A stretch of 64,000 nucleotides of DNA from Ruminococcus flavefaciens (GCA_902760805.1 CACWHY010000006.1:63505-127504); one strand, 5' to 3'; counted from the first letter of the stretch, positions 16,987 through 25,246 are shown. The notes: generated from the letters alone by a model not told the origin. Numbers and translations are program-made.

Positions 16987-18399
16987 ATGAAAGGAAAATA
17001 CTTCGCACTTTTGCTGGCAGTCACCGTTGTTTTGGGCGGCTGCTCCCTGAAAAAGGACTCCCCTGCTCCCGAGGAGCTGCCCGAGAGCTCATCTGAGGTA
17101 TCTCAGGAGGAGCCGGATTTTCTTGAGCTCACCGAGGAGGACTTCACACGAGTTGACCTCAATCTCAACATCTCCGACGATCCGCCCCCGGTGGAGATCC
17201 ACTCCGCCGATCTGGGCAAGCTGGACTTCGGCTCCCGTCTGTCGCCCTGCAAGGCGCCGGAATACCGTGACGAAACCATAAAGCAGCTTATGGAGCCTAC
17301 CCTTGAGCACATGGCTGATGATGCTGAACAGGGCTATCCCACCATGTCCGCTGAGGACATCGAGCAGTGGAGGAATGACCTGCTGAAGACCTGTGATACC
17401 CCTTGGCCTGCTCAGCAGAGCTTCGGCGGAACTGTTGGCGGCGGAAAGGCATTCTTTATAAAAAACTACGATAACCTTTGCTCCTGCCACGATACGGTGC
17501 TTTTCTCCGTTGACCTGGAGACCGCTGAGATGAAGGAGGTCTTCGCCCATGAGGACCCGGTGGAGCCCTGCCTTTTCGGTACTCCCTATTACCTTGACGG
17601 AAAGCTGCTGTATGTAAACTGCGAGTACAGTGAGGAAAAGGACGAATGGGGCAACCGCCTCGCTGTGGGTCATCTTATGGCTATAGATGCCGAGACCGGC
17701 GAGCAGTCAGAGATCTGCTCCGGCGATTTTGAGTGGATCTACGGCGTGGATGAGGATAAGCTCATTCTCAGCAAGAACTACTATCATGGGGACTCCACCG
17801 ACTATCGCCTCATGGAGTGCAACATAGAGACCGGTCAGCTCAACGAGCTGTGGTACGGCACCTTCGCAAATCAGGAAGGCGGCATTGACGTGATGTTCGA
17901 CTACGTTGACGGAGAGCTCTACCGCTTTGAGATGGACTACGAAAACAATACCACTACCGTTATCTGCGATGACTACAAGGTCACTGTCAATAAGGCAAGC
18001 AACCTCTATTTCCGGGGCGCAAACAAGGACAGGGTAATGTTCGTGGTGGACGAGTATTCCACCTATATGACCAGCGACAAAAAGCTGTATACCTACGACC
18101 TGAAGACCCGTGAGTGCCTTGTGAGCAGCTTCAACGGCTTCGGGAACACCGTTATGATGGCAGGCGATGCCCTGGTGACTTTGGGCTCCAGCAGCCCCAC
18201 CTACAAAATGCCATTCTACTACATCATGCCACAGATCGGCACAGCTTTCAGAGGCGCAGACCTCTGCGGAAACAGCTCTTTCAACACAAGCGGCGATACC
18301 GTGTTCATAATGGACGAGCCAACGAATTACACCTATCACGAGGACGGAACGATCGATGTAGATCTGGGCGATACTACCGTTTACTGGTTTGAAAAATGA
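16987..18399 (+). CDS. Putative lipoprotein, paralogue 1
   Basis: A 470-residue secreted lipoprotein. Signal peptide MKGKYFALLLAVTVVLGGC has the lipobox LGGC, so the mature N-terminus is the Cys. An acidic Ser/Glu/Pro linker follows, then a conserved-looking FLELTEEDFTRVDLNLNIS / LDFGSRLSPCK region. The rest is a long C-terminal part with repeated tryptophan/aspartate beta segments that suggest a propeller. The longest frame starts at GTG 16978; GAGGTGG is spaced for ATG 16987, so that start is used. The stop overlaps the start region of paralogue 2. No function is recognised. Confidence 0.8.
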   Translation: MKGKYFALLLAVTVVLGGCSLKKDSPAPEELPESSSEVSQEEPDFLELTEEDFTRVDLNLNISDDPPPVEIHSADLGKLDFGSRLSPCKAPEYRDETIKQLMEPTLEHMADDAEQGYPTMSAEDIEQWRNDLLKTCDTPWPAQQSFGGTVGGGKAFFIKNYDNLCSCHDTVLFSVDLETAEMKEVFAHEDPVEPCLFGTPYYLDGKLLYVNCEYSEEKDEWGNRLAVGHLMAIDAETGEQSEICSGDFEWIYGVDEDKLILSKNYYHGDSTDYRLMECNIETGQLNELWYGTFANQEGGIDVMFDYVDGELYRFEMDYENNTTTVICDDYKVTVNKASNLYFRGANKDRVMFVVDEYSTYMTSDKKLYTYDLKTRECLVSSFNGFGNTVMMAGDALVTLGSSSPTYKMPFYYIMPQIGTAFRGADLCGNSSFNTSGDTVFIMDEPTNYTYHEDGTIDVDLGDTTVYWFEK

Positions 18400-18410
18400 G
18401 GAGGGGAATT

Positions 18411-19829
18411 ATGGGGAAATACATACTGAGAGCCGGAGCGATCCTCCTTGCGGCGGTCATGCTCTCCGGCTGTTCACTTAGCAAAACAAACAGCAGCGAT
18501 GAGGAGCCATTTGTCTCCGAGGACAGCGCTCCTCAGCAGAACGACGAGCCGGTCTTTCAGAAGCTCACTGAGGCGGATTTCACTGAGATAGAGGTGAATG
18601 TTTCCATAAATGAAGCCGCCGACCTGCCCATTGAAATGAACACGCTGGAGATCAAAAACGTGGACTTCGGTGCAAGGATCTCTCCCTGCAAAAAAGAGGA
18701 CGTCCGTGACCAGTTCATTGAGGAGAACATACAGGAGCGGAATGCGGGTGCGGATGTGGCGGATGAGTGGATAGAGTTCCATCGCAACTACCTGACCGAC
18801 TTGTGCTCCCTGCCGGCAAAGGGTATCCCCTGGGTGGGGGCGTTCCACGGCGATACGGCATATTTCGGTGTTCTGTTCGATGATCTGTGTAATGGTATGA
18901 CTGGTATGTCCGGCCATGAGTGGAGCATTTTCTCCTGCGATACCGCTACCGGGAAAACTCAGGAGCTGTGGAATTATTCCTCCACAGAGCAGAAAGTCTT
19001 CATGAGCTCCATGAGATACTGTCAGGGGAAACTATACTTCATCATCAGCTACTTCGACCACACCGAGGAGATCTCAAACAACTCCGTCAAGACGTTCTCA
19101 CGGAACGTGCTTATGGAGCTTGACCCGGACACCGGCGAGGCTAAGGAGATAGCCTCCGGCATGAGCGGCGAGAGCGATGAGATAGGCTACCTTATCGACA
19201 CTAAGTCCGACAGGCTTTTCTTTGCTGTTTACGACAGCCGGGAGCCAAAAAATACCATAACCACTATCCGTGAGTACGACCCGGCTTCCGGGGAATTCTC
19301 CGACATAGTTTCCGGCAAAGACATCGGCATACCCTACTGCGGCTGCGAGGGTATCGCCTACTCCGAAAGAACTGAGGACCGCAAGACCCGTGTGGTAACT
19401 GACTGGTATACCGTTGATACCGGAGTCACCGCTTCTCTGTCGGCTGCCAATGGCCACAGATTTTACCTCCACGGTACAGATATGTACAACAACACGATCA
19501 TATACTGCTATGACCTGAACAAGCGTGAGAAGTACAAGCTCAATGTCAGCGGCATTGGCGGACTTTTCTCAATTTCCGGAGACTACGTCCTCACCTCAAC
19601 GGGTATGTTCAACTACTGCCTTATCCCAGACCTGGGAGCGGCTTTCCCTGTGCCGTATTCAGATGGCGCACGGACATTCGTCCAGCACGACGGCGACCGT
19701 GCCTACTACGGAGACTTCGGCACCTATCAGGGCGGCTGGGAGTATATTACCGACGATACCGGCCATATATCTCTCGATGTGAAGCCCGAAACTACTCAGG
19801 ACCTGACCATTACATGGTTTGAGTCATAA
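18411..19829 (+). CDS. Putative lipoprotein, paralogue 2
   Basis: A 472-residue lipoprotein with lipobox LSGC after a signal peptide. It is alignable with its neighbour: FQKLTEADFTEIEVNVSIN, VDFGARISPCK, the central Cys-Asp-Leu region and a C-terminal aromatic TWFES correspond to TEEDFTRVDLNLNIS, LDFGSRLSPCK and YWFEK in paralogue 1. The frame opens at ATG 18396, but GAGGAGGGG precedes ATG 18411, which is chosen. The pair is probably a tandem duplication. Function unknown. Confidence 0.8.
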   Translation: MGKYILRAGAILLAAVMLSGCSLSKTNSSDEEPFVSEDSAPQQNDEPVFQKLTEADFTEIEVNVSINEAADLPIEMNTLEIKNVDFGARISPCKKEDVRDQFIEENIQERNAGADVADEWIEFHRNYLTDLCSLPAKGIPWVGAFHGDTAYFGVLFDDLCNGMTGMSGHEWSIFSCDTATGKTQELWNYSSTEQKVFMSSMRYCQGKLYFIISYFDHTEEISNNSVKTFSRNVLMELDPDTGEAKEIASGMSGESDEIGYLIDTKSDRLFFAVYDSREPKNTITTIREYDPASGEFSDIVSGKDIGIPYCGCEGIAYSERTEDRKTRVVTDWYTVDTGVTASLSAANGHRFYLHGTDMYNNTIIYCYDLNKREKYKLNVSGIGGLFSISGDYVLTSTGMFNYCLIPDLGAAFPVPYSDGARTFVQHDGDRAYYGDFGTYQGGWEYITDDTGHISLDVKPETTQDLTITWFES

Positions 19830-19830
19830 A

Positions 19831-19901
19831 GGCAACACCGCACAAAGCCCGCCTGACGGCTTGGCGGCGCATCTGCACCACCAGCTCTGTGCGGTGTTGC
19901 C
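19831..19901. mobile_element. 71-bp element with 17-bp terminal inverted repeats (MITE-like)
   Basis: Terminal arms GGCAACACCGCACAAAG (19831-19847) and CTCTGTGCGGTGTTGCC (19885-19901) are inverted with one mismatch. They enclose a GC-rich centre with GCCTGACGGC. It begins 2 nt after the lipoprotein stop. Size and structure suggest a small non-autonomous element or a palindromic intergenic repeat. No transposase and no clear target-site duplication was seen. Confidence 0.6.
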
Positions 19902-19917
19902 TAAAACCTCTGACTTA

Positions 19918-19948
19918 CCGGCGTTCTTTTGAGCGCCGGGCTTTTTTT
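19918..19948 (+). terminator. Intrinsic terminator of the lipoprotein pair
   Basis: CCGGCG...CGCCGG hairpin (19918-19923 / 19934-19939) around TTCTTTTGAG, then GC and seven T (19942-19948). Confidence 0.85.
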
Positions 19949-20217
19949 CTGAGGACGCAGCGGGCATCGGCTTCTGCTTCTCATATGTTTGTTGCCGCTG
20001 AGCGGCAAGGCTGACTTTTTCTGAACCGGTGGGAGGGGGCGCCCTCTATCGCAGGGCTCCCCCTCTTGAAAAACAGTCCGCCGGACTGTTTTTCAATTCA
20101 CCCCTTGCGGAGCTCTTTAAGGCATTTCTGAGGGCGCCGTCCTCAGACTCCTGCCGGGACTCTGTCCCGGACCCTGGCAGGGAGCGAGCGGCTCCCTGCA
20201 CCCCCGCAATTTCTTTT
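19949..20217. repeat. Dense palindromic intergenic segment
   Basis: This 269-bp gene-free stretch is a chain of short palindromes: GCCGCTGAGCGGC, GAAAAACAGTCC-GCC-GGACTGTTTTTC (20068-20094), GGGACTCTGTCCC and GGGAGCGAGCGGCTCCC. It looks like a decayed repetitive element. The last palindrome, on the minus strand, lies just after leuA and could serve as its terminator. No coding signal. Confidence 0.55.
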
Positions 20218-21882
20218 TCATGAGGCGTTCAGCATATTGTTTACTGCGCTGACAAGTGCCTTGATGGACGATGTGATGATATCGTTGTCGATACCAGTTC
20301 CCCAGAAGCTCTCGCCGGCACCGGTCCGGATCTCCACATAGGACACAGCCTTTGACGCAGATCCTACTTCCAGAGCGTGCTCAGTGTAGGCGTTGATGTT
20401 GAAATCCTTCCCCAGATAAGACCGAAGGGCATTGCTGACAGCGTCCAGACGTCCGTTTCCGTTATCAGTTGCAGTAACGTTCCTGCCGTCATATTCAAAG
20501 CTGACAGTTGCCTCGATACCGTCACGCTGAACGAAATGCGTGGCCTTCACGTTCACAGGAGAAACGATGTCCACGAAATTCTGCTTGAATATGCTGTAGA
20601 CCTCCTCCGGCAGAAGCTCCTTGTGCTTGTGGTCGGAAACGCTCTTGACCATGTAGCCCACCTTCTCACGCATCTTCTTAGGCAGGTCGTAGCCGAAGTT
20701 TTTCTCCAAAATATAGCCGATACCGCCCTTTCCGGACTGGCTGTTGATACGGATAACGTCTGCGGAATACTCCCTTCCAATGTCCTCCGGGTCAAGAGGC
20801 AGATAGGGCACCGTCCAGTGGTCGGTGTGGCCTTCCTCACGCCACTTCATGCCCTTTGCGATAGCGTCCTGATGTGAGCCGGAGAAGGCTGCGAAGACCA
20901 GCTTTCCTGAGTAGGGCTGGCGCTCATTGACCGCCATTCTGGTGACTCTTGTGTAGAGCTCAGTGACAGCAGGGATGTCCGACAGATCCAGCTCCGGGTC
21001 GATGCCCTGAGTGTACATATTCATGGCCAGAGTGATGATGTCCACGTTGCCTGTGCGCTCGCCGTTGCCGAAGAGAGTTCCCTCAACACGATCAGCACCG
21101 GCCAGCAGTCCCATTTCCGTATCCGCCACCGCACAGCCTCTGTCGTTGTGTGGGTGGAGGGAAACGATCACGTTCTCACGGTATTTCAGGTTGTCGCACA
21201 TATACTCGATCTGGTCTGCGTAAACATGAGGCATGGACAGCTGCACCGTTACCGGCAGATTGATGATCACCTTGTCCTCAGGCGTAGGCTGCCAGATGTC
21301 CAGCACTGCGTTACAGACCTCCAGAGCGAAGTCCGGCTCAGTGCCTGTGAAGCTCTCGGGGGAATACTCGAAACGGAAATTCCCCTCGTACTTCTCACGG
21401 TATTCCTTGCAGAGCTTCGCACCGAAAACAGCGATCTCCTTGATCTCCTCCTTGGACTTGCGGAAGACCTGCTCACGCTGAGCGACGCTGGTGGAGTTGT
21501 ACAGGTGGACGATAGCGTTCTTGCAGCCTCTCAGAGCCTCAAAGGTCTTCTCGATGATGTGCTCACGGGACTGTGTCAGCACCTGTATCGTCACGTCGTC
21601 GGGGATCATGTTCTGCTCGATGAGGGTACGGCAGAAGTCGTACTCTGTCTCTGAGGCTGCGGGGAAGCCGATCTCGATCTCCTTGAAGCCGATCCTGACC
21701 AGCTCCTCGAAGAATTCCAGCTTCTCGCCAAGGCTCATGGGGATCACCAGCGCCTGGTTGCCGTCTCTCAGGTCCACGCTGCACCACTGGGGCGCCTTGT
21801 CTACGCAGGACTTATCCGCCCAGCGGTGCTTAGCGCCGGGGACTGTGAAGAACTGCCTTGTGTACTTTTCTGCATTTCTCAT
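20218..21882 (-). CDS. leuA: 2-isopropylmalate synthase, long (LeuA2) type
   Basis: Condenses 2-oxoisovalerate with acetyl-CoA, the committed step of leucine synthesis. The 555-residue product has the TIM-barrel metal/substrate motifs VDLRDGNQAL, HPHNDRGCAVADTE and GNGERTGNVDI, plus a C-terminal LeuA dimer regulatory domain for leucine feedback. The frame stays open upstream to 22020 through the T-box terminator. GGAGG 8 nt before ATG 21882 fixes the start (MRNAEKYTRQFF). It is unlinked to the leuCDB block and has its own T-box control. Confidence 0.95.
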   Translation of the reverse strand: MRNAEKYTRQFFTVPGAKHRWADKSCVDKAPQWCSVDLRDGNQALVIPMSLGEKLEFFEELVRIGFKEIEIGFPAASETEYDFCRTLIEQNMIPDDVTIQVLTQSREHIIEKTFEALRGCKNAIVHLYNSTSVAQREQVFRKSKEEIKEIAVFGAKLCKEYREKYEGNFRFEYSPESFTGTEPDFALEVCNAVLDIWQPTPEDKVIINLPVTVQLSMPHVYADQIEYMCDNLKYRENVIVSLHPHNDRGCAVADTEMGLLAGADRVEGTLFGNGERTGNVDIITLAMNMYTQGIDPELDLSDIPAVTELYTRVTRMAVNERQPYSGKLVFAAFSGSHQDAIAKGMKWREEGHTDHWTVPYLPLDPEDIGREYSADVIRINSQSGKGGIGYILEKNFGYDLPKKMREKVGYMVKSVSDHKHKELLPEEVYSIFKQNFVDIVSPVNVKATHFVQRDGIEATVSFEYDGRNVTATDNGNGRLDAVSNALRSYLGKDFNINAYTEHALEVGSASKAVSYVEIRTGAGESFWGTGIDNDIITSSIKALVSAVNNMLNAS

Positions 21883-21926
21883 AAAAATAACCTCCATTCC
21901 GATCCGTTTGGCCGGTATGGAGGGCA

Positions 21927-22195
21927 ATAAAAAAGTCTCCTCCATGCCTGGCATGGAAGAGACGAAGATACAAAACTCCGTGGTACCACTCTTCTTGATG
22001 TAAAAGCTACACCCACTCATCTGCGTCGGATCAACGCATAGCTCTGTAACGGGAGCGCCCGTTCAAGCCTAATCTGCATAGAGACAGGCCACTGGCCACG
22101 CCCCGTTGCGCATTTCAGCCGACTGCTCAGGGAGGAGCTATGGCTCATACCGTGCTGCTGCCTTTCACCTGCCGGCAGCTCTCTGTGAAGACCCG
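21927..22195 (-). ncRNA. T-box leader RNA of leuA, probable Leu (CUC) specifier
   Basis: On the minus strand the leader has the AGAGAG element beside a stem I hairpin whose loop contains GGTGAAAG (about 22160-22185). A specifier region follows, in which CTC (22135-22137) occurs in TAGCTCCTCCCTGAG, matching the usual position before the stem I base. Then comes the T-box core AAGAGTGGTACCACGG (about 21980-21995) and a terminator. Uncharged tRNA-Leu would be expected to stabilise the antiterminator. The specifier assignment is by alignment in the mind, not by a covariance search. Confidence 0.9.
21929..21963 (-). terminator. T-box terminator of leuA
   Basis: Minus strand GTCTCTTCCATGC / GCATGGAGGAGAC (13 pairs with one G-U, 3-nt loop) followed by six U. 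The adjoining T-box sequence supplies the competing antiterminator. Confidence 0.92.
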
Positions 22196-22237
22196 ATACA
22201 GCCTTTATTTCCCTTCATCGCATTTTCGTTAATTTGC

Positions 22238-22266
22238 ATTATACAACACTTTTCTTGCTTTGTCAA
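22238..22266 (-). promoter_or_regulatory. Consensus promoter of leuA T-box transcript
   Basis: A perfect sigma-70 promoter on the minus strand: TTGACA (22261-22266), 17-bp spacer, TATAAT (22238-22243). The transcript would start near 22231. Confidence 0.9.
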
Positions 22267-22284
22267 GTGCTTTTTTGAATTTTT

Positions 22285-22431
22285 TTATTTCTCCCCGTCG
22301 TGGAAGAGCTGCACCAGCATCCAGATCCCGTAGAAGATCCACATTATCCAAGTCAGCGCCCACCAGCCGGTGAACAGGCTTATCAGCAGATATGCCGCCA
22401 CAAAAGCGGCGGTGACCATGAGCTTTTTCAT
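22285..22431 (-). CDS. Small membrane protein (48 aa)
   Basis: MKKLMVTAAFVAAYLLISLF is followed by a second hydrophobic, Trp-rich segment (GWWALTWIMWIFYGIWMLVQ) and a charged end HDGEK. The ATG at 22431 has AAAGGG 5 nt upstream and comes 1 nt after the stop of the AIM24-like gene, so it is coupled to it. A longer frame to 22563 exists but lacks a ribosome binding site. Unknown function. Confidence 0.75.
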   Translation of the reverse strand: MKKLMVTAAFVAAYLLISLFTGWWALTWIMWIFYGIWMLVQLFHDGEK

Positions 22432-22432
22432 C

Positions 22433-23107
22433 TTAGCCCTTTGGCACCAGAGAAATGATCCTGCCTGCGAAGTCGTTGAAGTTCTGGGTCTGGAGGATAA
22501 CTCTGCCGGGGCCGGTGAGCTTTGTGAGGAACAGTCCCTCGCCGCCGAAGAACACGTTTCCAAGGCCCTTTACGGTCTCCACCTCATAGCTGACAGTGGT
22601 ATCAAAGGCCACAACGTTACCTGTGTCCACCTTTAGCACCTCGCCGGGAGCAAGCTCTCTCTCCACCTTATCGCCGTCCACCTCAAGGAAAGCAGCGCCG
22701 CTTCCAAAGATCTTCTGGAGGATAAAGCCCTCGCCGCCGAACAATCCGCTGAGTACCTTCTTGGTGAAGGCCACCTTCAGCTCGACGGTCTGCTCTGCGC
22801 AGAGGAACGCCCCCTTCTGGACGATCATTTCCCCTCTGGAAACATCTATCGGAACGATACAGCCGGGCACAGTTGCACCAAAGGCCACCTTTGCGCCCTC
22901 ACGGTCAGCAGTGTAATTGGCCATGAATATGGACTCGCCGGTAAAAAGCCTGCCAAGGCTCTTTGCGATGCCGCCTCTTGCATTTGTAGTCATCTTGATG
23001 CCCTCAGTCTGCCAGATCATGCCGCCGGACTGGGTGAACATGGACTCGCCAGCACTGAGAGTTGCCTCTACAGCCGGAACAGTCTCTCCGATTATCTCGT
23101 ATCTCAT
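22433..23107 (-). CDS. AIM24 / TIGR00266 family protein
   Basis: A 224-residue beta-rich protein of the AIM24 (DUF124) family, whose biochemical role is not established. Typical features are the repeated glycine-rich GGMIWQTEGIKM, GGEGFILQKIFGSG and FFGGEGLFLTKLTGPG segments, which reflect the pseudo-symmetric beta fold. GGGAGG precedes ATG 23107 (MRYEIIG), so the longer frame to 23128 is rejected. It is first in a two-gene unit with a 48-aa membrane protein. Confidence 0.88.
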   Translation of the reverse strand: MRYEIIGETVPAVEATLSAGESMFTQSGGMIWQTEGIKMTTNARGGIAKSLGRLFTGESIFMANYTADREGAKVAFGATVPGCIVPIDVSRGEMIVQKGAFLCAEQTVELKVAFTKKVLSGLFGGEGFILQKIFGSGAAFLEVDGDKVERELAPGEVLKVDTGNVVAFDTTVSYEVETVKGLGNVFFGGEGLFLTKLTGPGRVILQTQNFNDFAGRIISLVPKG

Positions 23108-23129
23108 AATGATTACCTCCCTATACATT

Positions 23130-23147
23130 CTGCGGAGATCTCCGCAG
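23130..23147. promoter_or_regulatory. 18-bp perfect palindrome at the AIM24 transcription start
   Basis: CTGCGGAGATCTCCGCAG lies just downstream of the -10 box and includes the expected start point. It could be a repressor operator or a 5' hairpin in the RNA. Confidence 0.6.
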
Positions 23148-23151
23148 TTCT

Positions 23152-23180
23152 ATTTTACCATTTCCCCGAAAAAATGTCAA
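23152..23180 (-). promoter_or_regulatory. Promoter of AIM24-like gene
   Basis: Minus strand TTGACA (23175-23180), 17-bp spacer ending in TGG, TAAAAT (23152-23157). Confidence 0.8.
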
Positions 23181-23201
23181 CAGTTTCTTGGGGTTTTGCA
23201 C

Positions 23202-23233
23202 AAAAAAGCCGAGCCCGAATGACCGGGCCCGGC
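23202..23233 (-). terminator. Intrinsic terminator of the GH5 cellulase gene
   Basis: Minus strand GCCGGGCCCG / CGGGCTCGGC hairpin (one mismatched pair) followed by TTTTTT. Confidence 0.88.
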
Positions 23234-23250
23234 AATTTGTTTTTTATGGG

Positions 23251-25167
23251 TCACTTAGCTGATTCCTGGATCTCATACAGCTTTGCCTTTGAGATCGGCA
23301 GCTGGTCTACAGTCAGCAGCTTTGCGTCGATCATCTGGATCGCCAGAGCATCCAGACCGGTAAGGCCGCTGGAGCCGTTGTCGATAACGTCAGAGTTTGA
23401 GACGCCGTTGCCTTTAAGTCCGTACTTTGCCTCAAGAGCGACGTGCTGGAGGATAGCTACAGCATCGTTCAGGTTAACGTTTCCGTCGCAGTTAGCGTCG
23501 CCCCAAGCGATCTTTTCGCCGGTAGCAGGAGCAGAAGTTGGCTTCTCTGTAGGCTTCTCAGTGGGCTTCTCTGTAGGCGCCTGAGTGGGCTTAGTAGGAT
23601 CAACGATGACTGTGCCCTTTCCGCCTGCGTCAAGGTTGCTTCCCTCTGAGGACTTGTATGTTGAATAATACTCGCTTACTGAGATACCGTTCTCACCAAG
23701 CGCCTTCTGGTGGTCAAGGCCGATGTACTTTCCGGAACTGCTGGTCTGCCAGAGTGAGGGCTCGAAAAGTCCATACTTGTCAGCGTCCCAGTTCTTGAAC
23801 TGTGTATCCAGAAGTCCGCCGGTATCGCCGGAGTTGGGATTCAGGCACCAGAATGTGTGGTTGATGTGGTTCTTTATCATGAAATCACGGAGGATCTCCA
23901 TCCACTTCTGGTTATTTCCGCCGTCCATGTGGCCGCCCCACTCGCCTATGAGCAGAGGTGCTATGTTGTCAAGGTTGATATATGCCCATGTATCACGCCA
24001 GTAATCGTCAAGGAGAGTCTGCTCGGTGAAGTCCTTCTTAAACCATGTCTGAGGATAAACGCTCTCGCCATAGTCGTGGGGAGAGTACATGATCTGTCCG
24101 GACTTGGGGAGCACAGGAAGATCCTTTACGCCACGGAGGTTTCCGCCCCACCATGCGCCGTACCAGCGCTCCTGGCCGGCCTTGGGCTCCCATACATCGG
24201 GGTCGTCAAAGGTGTAGCCCTTCTCGGTGATAGGTGACTGCTCGATACCCTCAATGAGGATCAGGGCGTGGGGATTTACTGCCAGAACTGACTTTGCGCA
24301 CTCCTCAGCGGAATACTTCCAGTTGTTAAGGTCGGTGGAATTGTCCCACTTGGCCATAGTTGAAGGGCAGGTATTGCCGTTGTAGCCACGCTTGCCGTGA
24401 GGCTCGTTCTTCAGGTCGTAGGCCAGGATAGTATCGTCATTGGCGTACTTCTTAGCCAGCCAGGTGATGGAGTCCTTCCAGTCGTCCCAGGTTATCTCCT
24501 TTCCTGAGAAATGACCTTTCGCCATATTATCGGCATCGTCAGCCTCGGGATTGTAGTACCAGAGAGCGTAGTTGTGTCCGGAGTTGTGGGAAGCAGGGCT
24601 GTGGACGTCGATAAGAGCCTTGATGCCGTACTTCTTGCACTTCTGCATGATTATATCGAATATTTCCATTGAGTTCTTTGCGGTCTTGCCGTCGGACTCA
24701 ACGAAGTCCTTGTTCATGTTTCCGTAAGTGCCTGCCTTGGTGACTGTGCCGTCCTCGCCCACTACGTCTGTAGGGGGATTGTAGCTTGCGTTTATTGAGC
24801 TTACAGGAAGAGGATCGCCGTCCATCCAGGAGAGCAGAAGCTCGGTGGAAATGGGGAAGCGGATGATGTTGATGCCGTGGTTGGCAACGTCTGAGAGCAT
24901 ATCATCTATGTCTCTTGCATAGAGTCCGTGAGGTATGTTCTCGGTACAGTTAAGTCCGAACCAGTTAGCTCCTGTGAGCCATACCTCGTTGCCGTTCATG
25001 TCGTACAGGCGGCTTCCCTCTGCGTGGAGCCAGTCGTCATTAGTGTCGTCGGCTGCCACAGCAGTAGCAGGTGTGCTGATAACAGCCGGCAGTGCTGCGC
25101 CTGCTGCACTCAGCGTCATAGCAGCGGCGGATGCCAGAGCTGCTATGGCTCTTGTGATCTTTTTCAT
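23251..25167 (-). CDS. Secreted GH5 endoglucanase with C-terminal dockerin
   Basis: A 638-residue extracellular enzyme. A signal peptide (to about residue 38, ending AVAA) precedes a glycoside hydrolase family 5 domain (about 45-505). The acid/base Glu is E255 in DLKNEPHG, the nucleophile E409 in IGEWGG, and HDYGESVYPQ is nearby. A Pro/Thr linker with repeated PTEKPTEK follows (525-548). Next is a type I dockerin (552-625) with a good first Ca-binding repeat GDANCDGNVNLNDAVAIL. The second repeat is degenerate (IDNGSSGLTGLDALAIQ). It should attack beta-1,4-glucan and dock onto a scaffoldin encoded elsewhere. Single-gene unit with its own promoter and terminator. Confidence 0.95.
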   Translation of the reverse strand: MKKITRAIAALASAAAMTLSAAGAALPAVISTPATAVAADDTNDDWLHAEGSRLYDMNGNEVWLTGANWFGLNCTENIPHGLYARDIDDMLSDVANHGINIIRFPISTELLLSWMDGDPLPVSSINASYNPPTDVVGEDGTVTKAGTYGNMNKDFVESDGKTAKNSMEIFDIIMQKCKKYGIKALIDVHSPASHNSGHNYALWYYNPEADDADNMAKGHFSGKEITWDDWKDSITWLAKKYANDDTILAYDLKNEPHGKRGYNGNTCPSTMAKWDNSTDLNNWKYSAEECAKSVLAVNPHALILIEGIEQSPITEKGYTFDDPDVWEPKAGQERWYGAWWGGNLRGVKDLPVLPKSGQIMYSPHDYGESVYPQTWFKKDFTEQTLLDDYWRDTWAYINLDNIAPLLIGEWGGHMDGGNNQKWMEILRDFMIKNHINHTFWCLNPNSGDTGGLLDTQFKNWDADKYGLFEPSLWQTSSSGKYIGLDHQKALGENGISVSEYYSTYKSSEGSNLDAGGKGTVIVDPTKPTQAPTEKPTEKPTEKPTSAPATGEKIAWGDANCDGNVNLNDAVAILQHVALEAKYGLKGNGVSNSDVIDNGSSGLTGLDALAIQMIDAKLLTVDQLPISKAKLYEIQESAK

Positions 25168-25217
25168 AATAATTTCCCTCTCTACAGGCCTGATTTTTTT
25201 ATATGCCTGTTAATGCT

Positions 25218-25246
25218 ATTGTAGCATTTACGGCGAAATATGTCAA
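25218..25246 (-). promoter_or_regulatory. Promoter of the GH5 gene
   Basis: Minus strand TTGACA (25241-25246), 17-bp spacer, TACAAT (25218-25223). Confidence 0.8.

Noticed and set aside
19831..20217. Intact insertion sequence or group II intron
   Set aside because: Only short palindromes and a 71-bp element are present; no transposase or reverse transcriptase frame.
21883..22020. N-terminal extension of leuA
   Set aside because: The open frame runs through the T-box terminator and antiterminator; GGAGG is placed for ATG 21882.
22432..22563. Longer version of the 48-residue membrane protein
   Set aside because: The extension is an out-of-frame reading of the AIM24-like gene and lacks a start signal.
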